DNA of 64,000 bases from Brevundimonas fontaquae (lineage in GTDB: Bacteria; Pseudomonadota; Alphaproteobacteria; Caulobacterales; Caulobacteraceae): NCBI RefSeq assembly GCF_017086445.1, contig NZ_CP070968.1, forward strand, positions 2,666,001-2,730,000, read 5' to 3'. The position numbers were made by a program, and so were the translations under genes. Below the pieces are notes generated by a model that searched no databases, was not told the DNA's origin, and saw only the letters and a program-made list of their open reading frames with translations. Within the stretch, counting starts at the first letter, position 1, and each line of letters opens with the position of its first letter. This document shows positions 24,471-33,003 of this stretch, piece after piece.

Positions 24471-26093
24471 ATGCCGACCATCGAGACCCTTTCCGAGCGT
24501 CCAAAGCCGGTTGCGCCGACGACTCTCGGCTGCGAGGTTCTGGCGCGTTTCGAACGCGAGCCGGATACGCTGGTCATTCCCGTGGTCGATGGCGACCGTC
24601 CCGTCGGCCTGGTCGAACGCACCGCCTTCCTTCAGAAAATCGCCGCCCGCTTCGGCCACGCCCTTTACGATCTTCGCCCCATCACCGTCGCCATGGATGC
24701 CGAGCCGGCCGTGGTCGAGGGCGGCGTCCGCATCGACGCCTTTTGCGACATCATGCTGAAGGGCGGTCCGGCCGCCCTGCTGCGCGGGTTCATCGTCACG
24801 AAGAACGGCGCCTACTGGGGCGTGGGCACCGCCGCCACCCTTTTGCAGGCCGTCAACACGCGTCAGCGCCAGCAGAATGCGGAACTGGCTGAACAGGCCG
24901 CGATCCTCAGCGACACCCGCGCCCAGGCCATCGCCGCCGCCCGCGCCAAGAGCCAGTTCCTGGCCATCATGAGTCACGAACTGCGCACGCCGATGAACGG
25001 CGTCCTGGCCGTCGCCGAACTGCTGCGCCGTCAGCCGTTGAATACGGCGGCCCAGGCGCACGTCCAGACCATCATGGACTCGTCCGAGACCTTGCTGCGC
25101 ATCCTTCAGGACGCGGTGGACCTGTCCAAGGCCGAGGCCGGCGAACTGGAGCTGAAGACCGAGCCGACCGCCCTGCGCGCCGTCATGGACGACATTCAGT
25201 CGATGTGGGAGCCGCGCGCCTCTCAGGACGGCGTGACCCTGCTCGTCGGCTATGAAGGCGACACCGAACTGGCGGCCGTCATCGACGGCATGCGCCTGAA
25301 GCAGGTGTTCAACAACCTGATCGGCAATGCGCTGAAGTTCGCTCGCAACGGCGTGGTCGAGGCGGGCCTCAAGGCCTGGGTCGAGGGCGACCGCATTCGG
25401 ATGGAAGCCCGCATTCGCGACGACGGCCCGGGCGTCGAGCCGGAACGTGTCGATTCCATATTCGAGCCCTTCGTTCATGGTTCCGGCCCCGACGGCGCCG
25501 GCCTGGGCCTGTCGATCTGCCGTCAGGTGATCGACCGAATGGACGGCCGAATCTGGGCCGAGAACAACAAGGGACGCGGCGCGACCTTCGCCTTCGATCT
25601 AACGGCGCCACGCGCGGTGGTCGAGGTGGAGGCGCAATCCAATGTGTCGGACCTGTCGGGCCTCGATTTGAAATCCGCGCCGCACATTCTGATCGTCGAC
25701 GACAACGCCACCAACCGCGTCGTCGCCCAGGCGCTGTGCGAGATGTTCGGCTGCAGCTCCGAACTGGCCGAAGACGGCCTCGAGGCGCTTCAGGCCGTTC
25801 AGGAAAGCCGCTACGACCTGGTTCTGATGGACATCAAGATGCCGCGGATGGACGGCGTTCAGGCGACGCAGGCCATTCGCGCCCTGCCCGGGGCCGTCGG
25901 CCGCGTGCCGATCGTGGCCCTGACCGCGAATGCGGACCCCGAAGACGCCAAACACTATCTCTCGATCGGCATGGCCGCCGTGGTTGAAAAGCCCATCAAG
26001 CCCGAACGCCTGCGTATGGCGATGAACGCCGCCATCTCCGCCGCTCACGAAGACGCCCAACAGCAGGACCAATCCGGTCGCGCCGTCGCCTGA
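24471..26093 (+). CDS. hybrid sensor histidine kinase with N-terminal CBS-like domain
   Basis: Cytoplasmic protein of 540 aa with no membrane segment. Residues about 15-130 resemble the CBS-like pair found at the N-terminus of some GGDEF/EAL proteins (LVIPVVDGDRPVGLVERTAF, LRGFIVTKNGAYWGVG). A coiled coil (130-160) leads to the HisKA domain (H-box FLAIMSHELRTPMNG), the ATPase domain (about 275-385, with GNALKFARNG, DDGPGVEP and GAGLGLSICRQ) and a receiver (about 407-525, with Asp in LVLMDIKMPRMDG). It is a complete phosphorelay kinase; the input and partner are unknown. It is convergent with 26097. Confidence 0.9.
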   Translation: MPTIETLSERPKPVAPTTLGCEVLARFEREPDTLVIPVVDGDRPVGLVERTAFLQKIAARFGHALYDLRPITVAMDAEPAVVEGGVRIDAFCDIMLKGGPAALLRGFIVTKNGAYWGVGTAATLLQAVNTRQRQQNAELAEQAAILSDTRAQAIAAARAKSQFLAIMSHELRTPMNGVLAVAELLRRQPLNTAAQAHVQTIMDSSETLLRILQDAVDLSKAEAGELELKTEPTALRAVMDDIQSMWEPRASQDGVTLLVGYEGDTELAAVIDGMRLKQVFNNLIGNALKFARNGVVEAGLKAWVEGDRIRMEARIRDDGPGVEPERVDSIFEPFVHGSGPDGAGLGLSICRQVIDRMDGRIWAENNKGRGATFAFDLTAPRAVVEVEAQSNVSDLSGLDLKSAPHILIVDDNATNRVVAQALCEMFGCSSELAEDGLEALQAVQESRYDLVLMDIKMPRMDGVQATQAIRALPGAVGRVPIVALTANADPEDAKHYLSIGMAAVVEKPIKPERLRMAMNAAISAAHEDAQQQDQSGRAVA

Positions 26094-26096
26094 TCC

Positions 26097-27128
26097 TCAG
26101 TCCGGACGAACGTCCAGCGCCTCTTCGTCCTCTTCGTCATAGCCGACCAGTCGCAGGGCCCTCGCCTTCTGGCCGTTGATCTCGGCCCAGCGCAGCAGGC
26201 CCTCCTCGCGGCCGTGAGTGATCCAGATTTCCTCCGGCTTGATCTCGGTGAAGGTCGCGGTCAGTTCGTTCCAGTCTGCATGATCCGACACCACCAACGG
26301 CAGTTCCACCCCGCGCTGCCGCGCCCGCGCCTTCACCCCCATCCAGCCTGAAGCAAAGGCCGTGACCGGGTCGGCGAACCGACGCGCCCATCGATCCTGG
26401 ATGGCGGATGGCGGTGCGATAGCGACCTCGCCGCCCAGCGCGTTCTTCGGCAGATCACGGGTTGGCGCCAGCGGGCCAAGATCGACCCCTTCTCTTTCGT
26501 ACAGGGCGTTCAGCCGCTCCAGCGCCCCGTGGACATAGATGGTGCGGTCCCATCCGGCCTCGCGCAGCAGACGGATGATCCGCTGCGCCTTGCCCAGCGC
26601 ATAGGCGCCGACCAGATGCGCCCGCTCGGGAAACTGTCCCAGCGACCGCACCAGACGCCCGACTTCCTCCTCCGCCGGCGGATGGCTGAAGACCGGCAGG
26701 CCGAACGTCGCCTCTGAGATGAAGACGTGGCAGGGCACAGGCTCGAACGGGGCACAGGTCGGATCGCGGCGGCGCTTATAGTCGCCGGACACGACCATGA
26801 TCAGCCCCTTCCAGCGCACCTCGACCTGGGCCGAGCCAAGCACATGGCCGGCGGGGGCCAATCTGAGATCGACCCCATTGATCGCGGTCGCCTCGCCGTA
26901 TTCCACCGATTGGGGCTGCAAGGTGAAGTCCGCGCCATAACGTTCAGCCATGACCGCCAGGGTCTGGCGCGTCGCGAGCACACTCCCATGACCGGCGCGC
27001 GCATGGTCGGCATGGCCGTGCGTGATGACGGCGCGATCCACCGGCCGAACCGGGTCGATGTAGAAATCTCCCGGCGGACAGTAGAGGCCAGCGGGCGTGG
27101 GGTGCAGCAGGTCTTCGGGGCGGATCAT
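26097..27128 (-). CDS. ligase-associated-type metallo-beta-lactamase DNA exonuclease
   Basis: Protein of 343 aa with a metallo-beta-lactamase and beta-CASP fold, of the family named ligase-associated DNA exonuclease (TIGR04122), related to mRNA 3'-end processing factors. The metal motif HGHADH is near residue 38; other motifs are AGHVLGSAQVEV, VSGDYKRR and VVSDHADW. In many genomes it is next to an ATP-dependent DNA ligase; no ligase gene is present here. The start at 27128 was chosen because the longer frame runs antisense through the thioesterase gene. Confidence 0.88.
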   Translation of the reverse strand: MIRPEDLLHPTPAGLYCPPGDFYIDPVRPVDRAVITHGHADHARAGHGSVLATRQTLAVMAERYGADFTLQPQSVEYGEATAINGVDLRLAPAGHVLGSAQVEVRWKGLIMVVSGDYKRRRDPTCAPFEPVPCHVFISEATFGLPVFSHPPAEEEVGRLVRSLGQFPERAHLVGAYALGKAQRIIRLLREAGWDRTIYVHGALERLNALYEREGVDLGPLAPTRDLPKNALGGEVAIAPPSAIQDRWARRFADPVTAFASGWMGVKARARQRGVELPLVVSDHADWNELTATFTEIKPEEIWITHGREEGLLRWAEINGQKARALRLVGYDEEDEEALDVRPD

Positions 27129-27213
27129 CTTGCGGTAACGCTCTCGACGCCGTCGGGTCGCCGCCCCATAGAGGATGGCCGCGAAAATCGGCGCAACAGG
27201 TTCAGTCCGCACG

Positions 27214-27675
27214 ATGCACGAGAGTTTCCTGACCACCATCCTGCCGCAACTGGCCGCCGGCGCCGCCCACACCGGCGCCTTGGGCTTCACCTTTGACGGC
27301 CTGCACGACGGCGAGCCCCGCATCCGCGTGCCGTGGCGCGAGGATCTGGTCGGCGATCCCGACAGCGGCGTCTTCGCCGGCGGGCTGGTGACGACCTTGC
27401 TGGATCATATCGGCGGCTTGGCCGTGTGGACCGCGATGGACGCTTTCCAGCCCATCGCCACCCTGGATTTGCGCGTCGACTACATGCGCGCGGCAAGGCC
27501 GCGTCGGGACCTGCTGGCGCAGGGCCTGTGCTTCCGACTGACGCCCAGCATCGCCTTCGTGCGCGCCTGGGCTTTCGAAGACGACCCCACTGACCCGGTC
27601 GCCGCAGCGCAAGCCGCCTATATCCTCAACCAGACCCGCGAGCGGGCGCCCCTTGCAAAGGGAGCGGCGGCATGA
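27214..27675 (+). CDS. PaaI-type hotdog thioesterase (first of a pair)
   Basis: Protein of 153 aa with a single hotdog domain: GVFAGGLVTTLLDHIGGLAV (the Asp/His catalytic loop) and LRVDYMRAARP. It probably hydrolyses acyl-CoA or aryl-CoA esters. It overlaps the second thioesterase by 4 bp, so the two are co-translated and may form a heterodimer. The ATG at 27214 gives the usual family N-terminus; 27175 is an alternative. It is divergent from the exonuclease gene. Confidence 0.85.
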   Translation: MHESFLTTILPQLAAGAAHTGALGFTFDGLHDGEPRIRVPWREDLVGDPDSGVFAGGLVTTLLDHIGGLAVWTAMDAFQPIATLDLRVDYMRAARPRRDLLAQGLCFRLTPSIAFVRAWAFEDDPTDPVAAAQAAYILNQTRERAPLAKGAAA

Positions 27676-28067
27676 CCGACATACTGAACCGCATGCCCTA
27701 CGCTCGCTTTCTCGGCCTTCAGACCTTGGTCAGCGGCGACGAAGTCACCGTCATCATGCCCTTCGACGACAAGCTGATCGGCAATCCGATGTTGCCCGCC
27801 CTGCACGGCGGTTCGACGGCCGCCCTTCTGGAAATGACGGCGATAGCCCAGGTGGCGCTCAGCTTTCCTGGTCCGCGACTGCCCCGCCCGATCAATGTCA
27901 CGGTGGCCTATCTGCGCACCGGCAGACCGATTGACGTCTTCGCCCGTGCTCGCATCAGCCGGGCGGGTCGTCGCGTGGCCCATGTGCATGCGGAGGCCTG
28001 GCAGGAAGAACGTCAACAGCCGATTGCGTCTCTTACCGCTCACTTCCTATTGGACAACCAGGACTGA
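27672..28067 (+). CDS. PaaI-type hotdog thioesterase (second of a pair)
   Basis: Protein of 131 aa with a hotdog domain: ALHGGSTAALLEMTAIAQVA and NVTVAYLRTGRP. It starts within the stop of the first thioesterase (ATGA). The catalytic loop differs slightly (HGGSTAALLE, with Glu in place of Asp). The substrate is unknown. The 176 bp after it holds only short imperfect repeats before the next gene. Confidence 0.85.
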   Translation: MTDILNRMPYARFLGLQTLVSGDEVTVIMPFDDKLIGNPMLPALHGGSTAALLEMTAIAQVALSFPGPRLPRPINVTVAYLRTGRPIDVFARARISRAGRRVAHVHAEAWQEERQQPIASLTAHFLLDNQD

Positions 28068-28243
28068 TCACCGCGCACTAAAGCGCTGATTCGTCTCTAC
28101 TTCCCGTCTTCACTGCGTTTCAACGCCGTTCTTACGGCGGCGCTTCAACGCGCGATTGCCGAAATGGTAAAGATTGCTCTACCAAACAGGGTTAAGACGT
28201 GATAACCATACGGTTCTTGTAAACCTGTCTTTGAGGGGCTTTC

Positions 28244-28588
28244 ATGGACCGCACTGAAGTCGTCACCAGCGTTGCTGGCGATCTGCATGCTACCGAACTC
28301 GCGATCGACGCCGCGATCACCCAGGCGACCACGCTGGTTCAATCCTTCATCGGCGCTCGCGCCGCGCTTTCGCTGTCGCCTGTCTCCGGCACGGTTTCGC
28401 AAGCCAAGGCCATGGAAACCATCGCCGCCCTCTCGGCCGCGCGCGAGTCCATCGTGGCCTGCCACGCCGAGCTGCAAAAAGATCACCGCCGCCTCGGCTA
28501 CGGCACCTATGCCATCGGTCCGGTCGCCAAGCCGGACGATTGGTTGGACCCGAAGGAAACTCGCGGCCACCTTCGTTCGGTCGGGTGA
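28244..28588 (+). CDS. conserved hypothetical protein, helical, Caulobacterales-type
   Basis: Protein of 114 aa, predicted mostly alpha-helical with no signal peptide or cysteine cluster. Long Ala-rich helices are followed by a short C-terminal segment (KPDDWLDPKETRGHLRSVG). Codon use is that of the genome and a GAGGGG ribosome site lies at 28232-28237, so it is very likely real. Upstream is a partial dyad GGTTA-N8-TAACC (28184-28201) that could be a regulator site. I do not recognise the family. Confidence 0.7.
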   Translation: MDRTEVVTSVAGDLHATELAIDAAITQATTLVQSFIGARAALSLSPVSGTVSQAKAMETIAALSAARESIVACHAELQKDHRRLGYGTYAIGPVAKPDDWLDPKETRGHLRSVG

Positions 28589-28644
28589 ATTCTTAGTAAG
28601 CTTCACTGAGCGACATTCCCGCCCAAGCGGAAATGCGGCATAGT

Positions 28645-28671
28645 CGCCCCCGTGCACACTGCACGGGGGCG
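28645..28671. other. perfect 12-bp inverted repeat just before a start codon
   Basis: Left arm CGCCCCCGTGCA (28645-28656), loop CAC, right arm TGCACGGGGGCG (28660-28671): 12 perfect GC-rich pairs. No T-run follows, so it is a poor terminator. It ends 6 bases before the ATG at 28678, in the place of a ribosome site. Confidence 0.8.
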
Positions 28672-28677
28672 ATTTGC

Positions 28678-29121
28678 ATGCTGAACGTGGGATATGCGAT
28701 CGCTGGCGCGATTTTTATGATCAGCATGGCCCTTTTCGCGTTCCTAAAAGGAGGAACGCGAGAGAAGATTGGCGCCGGATATCTGATCGTAGCTTGGTTC
28801 GCGTCTTTACTCGTTCAAGAACACAACGATTTTCGCGGACTGCCCATCGGCATGTTTTTAGTCGATATTTTTTCGCTGCTGTTCTTCGCGTCACTCGCTT
28901 GGCGTGCCCCCAGGTCGTGGCCCGTGTGGGTGACGGGGCTTCAGCTCGTCACTGTGATGGGCCATGTAATGATCTTGACGAACAAGACGGTGCCGATTGC
29001 TTCTCTTTACACAGTGATGAATTTGGTTGGTTACCTCATCATTTTCTGCATCGGTTTGGGCACGTTCTGGGCTTGGCAAGACCGGAAGGCCGCCAGCCAG
29101 CACACCGCTGGCGTTAGGTAG
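28678..29121 (+). CDS. small integral membrane protein, unknown
   Basis: Protein of 147 aa with four or five hydrophobic segments (about residues 5-22, 30-44, 56-73, 82-95 and 108-128). GC is clearly lower than its neighbours (roughly 50%), with codons rare elsewhere in the window (TTA, AAA), a sign of recent acquisition. No Shine-Dalgarno sequence is visible; the start sits right behind a strong hairpin (28645-28671). I do not recognise the family. Confidence 0.6.
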   Translation: MLNVGYAIAGAIFMISMALFAFLKGGTREKIGAGYLIVAWFASLLVQEHNDFRGLPIGMFLVDIFSLLFFASLAWRAPRSWPVWVTGLQLVTVMGHVMILTNKTVPIASLYTVMNLVGYLIIFCIGLGTFWAWQDRKAASQHTAGVR

Positions 29122-29172
29122 AAATTCCTACACCAGTCTACTAGGCTGCTCCGACTCTAGCTCGGTGTCGCG

Positions 29173-29808
29173 ATGCCCCTATCTCATGCCAAGCTTTGGA
29201 AAGCCGTCGACGCCTTGGCACGGCGTGAAGGGCTGACGCCGTCGGGGTTGGCGCGACGGGCCGGTCTGGATGCGACGAGTTTCAATCCCTCAAAACGCTT
29301 CGGGCCTGGCGATCCGCCTCGTCCGCGCTGGCCCTCGACCGAGAGCATGACACTGGTGCTTCAGGCGACAGGCCTGTCGCTGTCGGAGTTTGCGGTGTTG
29401 GCCGAAGACGCGCCGGAGGCGCCGACCAGCGTGCCCTTGCTGGGTCTCGCCAAGGCGGGGCAGGACGGTTTCTTCGACGACGCCGGCCTGCCGGTGGGCG
29501 AAGGTTGGGATCAGACCGACCTGCCGCGCGCTAAGGACACCCTGTTCAGCCTTCAGATCACCGGCGATTCGATGTCGCCCCTCTATCGCGAAGGCGACCG
29601 CGTCATCGTGGATCAGGAAGCGACGCAGGTTCGACGGGGCGATCGCGTCGTCGCCCGCCTGACCAGCGGAGAAACCGTGGCAAAGGAGCTCACCAGCCTG
29701 ACCAGCCGCGCCGTCACCCTGGCCTCTATCAATCCCGACTATCCGCCAAGGATCGTGCCGCGGCGCGAGATTGAATGGATGGCCCGCATCCTCTGGGTCA
29801 GCCAGTAG
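29173..29808 (+). CDS. HTH / S24 peptidase (LexA- or phage-repressor-like) regulator
   Basis: Protein of 211 aa: N-terminal helix-turn-helix (residues about 8-75, EGLTPSGLARRAGLD) and C-terminal S24 domain with catalytic Ser133 (ITGDSMSPLYREGDRVIV) and Lys171 (GETVAKEL). An Ala95-Gly96 pair (LAKAGQDG) is in the position of the self-cleavage site of LexA and CI-type repressors. It may be a damage-responsive repressor, but such chromosomal S24 proteins also act as general regulators. No phage genes are near. A terminator follows at 29818. Confidence 0.85.
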   Translation: MPLSHAKLWKAVDALARREGLTPSGLARRAGLDATSFNPSKRFGPGDPPRPRWPSTESMTLVLQATGLSLSEFAVLAEDAPEAPTSVPLLGLAKAGQDGFFDDAGLPVGEGWDQTDLPRAKDTLFSLQITGDSMSPLYREGDRVIVDQEATQVRRGDRVVARLTSGETVAKELTSLTSRAVTLASINPDYPPRIVPRREIEWMARILWVSQ

Positions 29809-29817
29809 CGCGCAGCA

Positions 29818-29853
29818 AAAACCCCGCCCGGCGAACCGGACGGGGCTTTAGAT
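29818..29853. terminator. bidirectional terminator between S24 gene and SH3 gene
   Basis: AAAAACCCCG at the left, stem CCCCGCCCGG / CCGGACGGGG around loop CGAA, then CTTTA. A-run on one side and T-run on the other suit the two convergent genes. Confidence 0.75.
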
Positions 29854-29869
29854 CGATGGCGAACTGAAC

Positions 29870-30343
29870 TCAGTTGGCCGTGACGTAGTGGGCGTTCACC
29901 CAACCGCCGCCGGCGATCTGGACCCACTCACCTTGCGAACCGATGGCGGTGAAGGGCTGACCGGCCGAAAGCGTGCCGGCCTGGCGATAGTTGGTGCCGG
30001 GGCCGCTGCGGATGCGCAGGTTCGACGAGGCGCGATACTGGGCGCCGCTGGAAGCCGACGCAGCACGAGCGCGTTGCTGGTTGCAGCCGATATAGGAACC
30101 GGCGGCGGCGCCTGCGCCCGCGCCGACGATGGTGCCGGCCGTACGCTCGTTGCGAGCGAGGTTCGAGCCCACCACGCCACCGACGACGGCGCCGATCAGA
30201 GCGCCTGCACGTTGGCGACCGCCCGGGGCGTCACAGTTGGTCACGCCGTTGGCCTGAGCCTGGGCGGACATCGGGGCGGCGGTCACCATGGCGGCCAAGG
30301 CGGCAGCGGTGGCCAGACCTGTCTTGAAAATCTTGTTCGACAT
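29870..30343 (-). CDS. secreted glycine-zipper / bacterial SH3 domain protein
   Basis: Protein of 157 aa with a signal peptide (about residues 1-30, cut near SAQAQA), a glycine zipper (about 50-85, GALIGAVVGGVVGSN) and a bacterial SH3 domain (about 105-157, SSNLRIRSGPGTNYRQAGTL). SH3b domains often bind peptidoglycan, and the zipper can insert in or span membranes; an envelope role is likely. The ATG at 30343 has AGGAGAAG 6 bases upstream. It stands alone between terminator 29818 and the next gene. Confidence 0.85.
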   Translation of the reverse strand: MSNKIFKTGLATAAALAAMVTAAPMSAQAQANGVTNCDAPGGRQRAGALIGAVVGGVVGSNLARNERTAGTIVGAGAGAAAGSYIGCNQQRARAASASSGAQYRASSNLRIRSGPGTNYRQAGTLSAGQPFTAIGSQGEWVQIAGGGWVNAHYVTAN

Positions 30344-30420
30344 AACTCTTCTCCTGTCAGCGCGTTTGCCGATGAGGGAAGAATGCACGGACGAACCTGA
30401 AGGCTCCCGGAGCTTCGCCG

Positions 30421-30837
30421 TTATTTTCCGTTCATCTTCGTTGCGCGTGCGGCTTGCCGGCGCGCCACCAGCCGCTTGGCCGCATCAATGTCGCGTTCGA
30501 TCAGGTGTTTGCGTCGGGCGAACTGGAAGTCCAATACCCTCGCCCAGAGATGCAGCATGCGGTCGTGCGAGATGAAGACCGTCACGGCTTCGACGGGCGG
30601 GGGCGGACCCCAGGCTTTGGCGAGCTCATCCAGGTGCTGGACGGTGGCGTCGTCCGTCATGGGTTCACACCCGACGATCCAGTCCCAACTGCAAAGTTCG
30701 GGCCGCCGCGTGATCAGATCGACAGTCGCTTCCAGCACTCGGTCGGCGGGGCCGGCGGAGGCTATGTCGACCAGCAGGATCTTATTCGTCTCGTCGATCT
30801 CGTAACGCAACGTCGCCCCTCCCCTGGCTCCGTCCAT
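30421..30837 (-). CDS. hypothetical protein, possibly SpoIIAA-like
   Basis: Protein of 138 aa with a beta-alpha pattern (YEIDETNKILLVDIASAG at the start, helical, basic C-terminus with RRQAARATKMNGK). The pattern recalls STAS/SpoIIAA-like domains, but I cannot make a firm family call. It lies 36 bases after lysK on the same strand and may be co-transcribed with it. Confidence 0.6.
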   Translation of the reverse strand: MDGARGGATLRYEIDETNKILLVDIASAGPADRVLEATVDLITRRPELCSWDWIVGCEPMTDDATVQHLDELAKAWGPPPPVEAVTVFISHDRMLHLWARVLDFQFARRKHLIERDIDAAKRLVARRQAARATKMNGK

Positions 30838-30873
30838 CCAAGAATGGCATCACTCAACAACCCTGACGAAGCA

Positions 30874-32556
30874 TCAAGGTTGCGCCAGTTCTCCGTTTGC
30901 GCCCGCCTCGATCAGGACGATCGTCTGCGGCAGGCCGTAGATAGCGGCGAACGAACCGAAGCGCGGCCCCTGGCTGGCGCCCAGCAGCACCTCGTAGAGC
31001 GCGCCGAACCACGCCCGCAGCGGCTCGAACGCATGCGCCTTGCCGACAGCATAGACCTCGTTCTGGATCAGTTCGCCGTCGGTGGTGTCGGCCGGCAGCG
31101 CCTTCAGCCGTTCGGCCATGTCCAGCAGCGCCGCCTTCTCCTTGTCGTCCGGCAGGCGGTACGACTTCGAGGGCTTCACGAAGTCCTCGTAGTAGTTCAG
31201 CGCGTGGTCCATCAGCCGGTCCAGCAGCGGCTCGTTCTCGGGCGTCGCGTCAGGCAGGTATTTGGCGAAATAGGCCCACAGCTGCTCCTTGGTCGAGGCG
31301 TTGGCCACGCCGACCAGGTTCAGCAGCAGGGCGAAGGACACCGGCGACGTGTGGGTCGGCGGATCGCCCGCATGGATCGACCAGACGGCGTTGTCGATCC
31401 GCTTGGCCGGCTCCTGGGTCTTGTAGCTTTCGATGAAGGCCAGATAGTCGTCGATGGCGCGCGGAATGACGTTGAAGTGCAGGCTCTTGGCCGACTTGGG
31501 CGACTGGAACATGTACCATGACAGGCTCTCGGGCGTGCCGTAGCGCAGCCACTCGTCCATCGTCAGGCCGTTGCCCTTGGACTTGGAGATCTTCTTGCCC
31601 TCGATATCGAGGAAAAGCTCGTAGTTGAAGCCTTCGGGCGGGGTGCCGCCCAGGGCGCGGCAGACCTTGGAGCTTTCGCGCACGCTTTCAATCAGGTCCT
31701 TGCCCGACATCTCGTAGTCGATGTCCAGCGCGACCCAGCGCATGGCCCAGTCGGGCTTCCACTGCAGCTTCACATGGCCGCCCGTGACCGGAACCTCGGT
31801 GCGGTTGCCCGGTTTGCCTGCGGGGTCTTCGAAGGTGATCGTGCCCTTCTCGACATTGCGCGCTAGGGTCGGAACCTGCAGCACATGGCCGCTGATCGGG
31901 CTGATGGGCAGGAAGGGCGAATAGGTGGCGCGGCGCTCTTCGCCCAGGGTCGGCAGCATGATGGCCTGGACCGCGTCGAACCGTTCCAGAAGCGTCAGCA
32001 GCGTCGCGTCGAACCGGCCCGACCTGTAGGTCTCGGTCGAGGACATGAACTCATAGTCGAAGCCGAAGCTGTCGAGGAAGGCGCGCAGGCGGGCGTTGTT
32101 GTGCGCGCCGAAGCTGTCGTGGGTGCCGAAGGGATCGCGCACCCGCGTCAGCGAGAGATTCAGGTCCTCGCGCAACATCTCCGGGTTCGGCACGCCTTCC
32201 GGCACCTTGCGCAGGCCGTCCATGTCGTCGGAGAAGGCGATCAGGCGCGTGGGCCAGTGGTCGCCGGTCAGGGCGCGAAAGGCGTTGCGCACCATGGTGG
32301 TGCGGGCGACCTCGCCGAAGGTGCCCATGTGCGGCAGGCCCGACGGGCCATAGCCGGTCTCCAGGATCACCGGGCGCTGCAAGGCGGGAAAGGCCGCCAG
32401 GGCTTCATCCGCCTTGCCGGCGTCGATCAGGGCGCGCGCTTCGGCTCGCTCGGTCTCGCCCAGCCGTTTCTTCAGAACATGGGCCAGCAGGTTGCGGGCT
32501 TGTTCGAAGGGCCAGGACTTGGCCTCGCGGGCGAGGGTTTCGAGGTTCTGAAGCAT
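30874..32556 (-). CDS. lysK: lysyl-tRNA synthetase, class I
   Basis: Cytoplasmic aminoacyl-tRNA synthetase of 560 aa that charges tRNA-Lys. The class I signatures are both present: a HIGH-type motif (YGPSGLPHMG, about residues 70-79) and KMSKS as KISKSKG (about residues 318-324). Class I LysRS is the archaeal-type enzyme used in place of LysS by most alphaproteobacteria. Gene order is ridA-like, lysK, hypothetical, all on the minus strand. Alternative starts exist but this ATG matches the family. Confidence 0.95.
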   Translation of the reverse strand: MLQNLETLAREAKSWPFEQARNLLAHVLKKRLGETERAEARALIDAGKADEALAAFPALQRPVILETGYGPSGLPHMGTFGEVARTTMVRNAFRALTGDHWPTRLIAFSDDMDGLRKVPEGVPNPEMLREDLNLSLTRVRDPFGTHDSFGAHNNARLRAFLDSFGFDYEFMSSTETYRSGRFDATLLTLLERFDAVQAIMLPTLGEERRATYSPFLPISPISGHVLQVPTLARNVEKGTITFEDPAGKPGNRTEVPVTGGHVKLQWKPDWAMRWVALDIDYEMSGKDLIESVRESSKVCRALGGTPPEGFNYELFLDIEGKKISKSKGNGLTMDEWLRYGTPESLSWYMFQSPKSAKSLHFNVIPRAIDDYLAFIESYKTQEPAKRIDNAVWSIHAGDPPTHTSPVSFALLLNLVGVANASTKEQLWAYFAKYLPDATPENEPLLDRLMDHALNYYEDFVKPSKSYRLPDDKEKAALLDMAERLKALPADTTDGELIQNEVYAVGKAHAFEPLRAWFGALYEVLLGASQGPRFGSFAAIYGLPQTIVLIEAGANGELAQP

Positions 32557-32597
32557 GGCGGCGGTTTGCAGTCTGCATCCCGCCCGGTCAACCGCGA

Positions 32598-32942
32598 TCA
32601 GGCTTTGGCGGCGATTACGATGATCTCGACCTTGTAGTCGGGCGACGCGAGCCGGCTTTCGCCCGTGGCACGGGCCGGCGGGTGGGCGGTGTCGACCCAG
32701 GCGTCCCAGACGCTGTTCATCGCCTCGAAGTCGGCGATGTCGGCCAGCCAGATCTGGGCCATCAGAATCTTGGACTTGTCGCTGCCGGCCTCGGCCAGCA
32801 GGGCCTCGATCTCGGCCAGCGCCGTTCGGGTCTGCGTCGCCACGTCGTCGCCGGGTTCGCCGACCTGGCCGGACAGATAGATGGTGTCGCCGTGGACGAC
32901 GGCCTCGCTCATGCGGGCGCCGGGCTGGATGCGGGTGATCAT
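32598..32942 (-). CDS. RidA-family (YjgF/Rid) protein
   Basis: Protein of 114 aa of the Rid family, whose canonical members hydrolyse reactive enamine/imine intermediates. Family motifs are DTIYLSGQVG and TGESRLASPDYKVEI. The Arg that binds the substrate carboxylate in true RidA is normally in a C-terminal RxxV motif; here the aligned segment is TGESRLASPD, so it is more likely a Rid2-7 type than RidA itself. It precedes lysK by 41 bases on the same strand. Confidence 0.82.
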   Translation of the reverse strand: MITRIQPGARMSEAVVHGDTIYLSGQVGEPGDDVATQTRTALAEIEALLAEAGSDKSKILMAQIWLADIADFEAMNSVWDAWVDTAHPPARATGESRLASPDYKVEIIVIAAKA

Positions 32943-33003
32943 GGGCTAGGGTCCTTCGAAAACGTCCCTCACCTATCGCCGCCGGGGCCCGGCTGTCGAG
33001 CGG

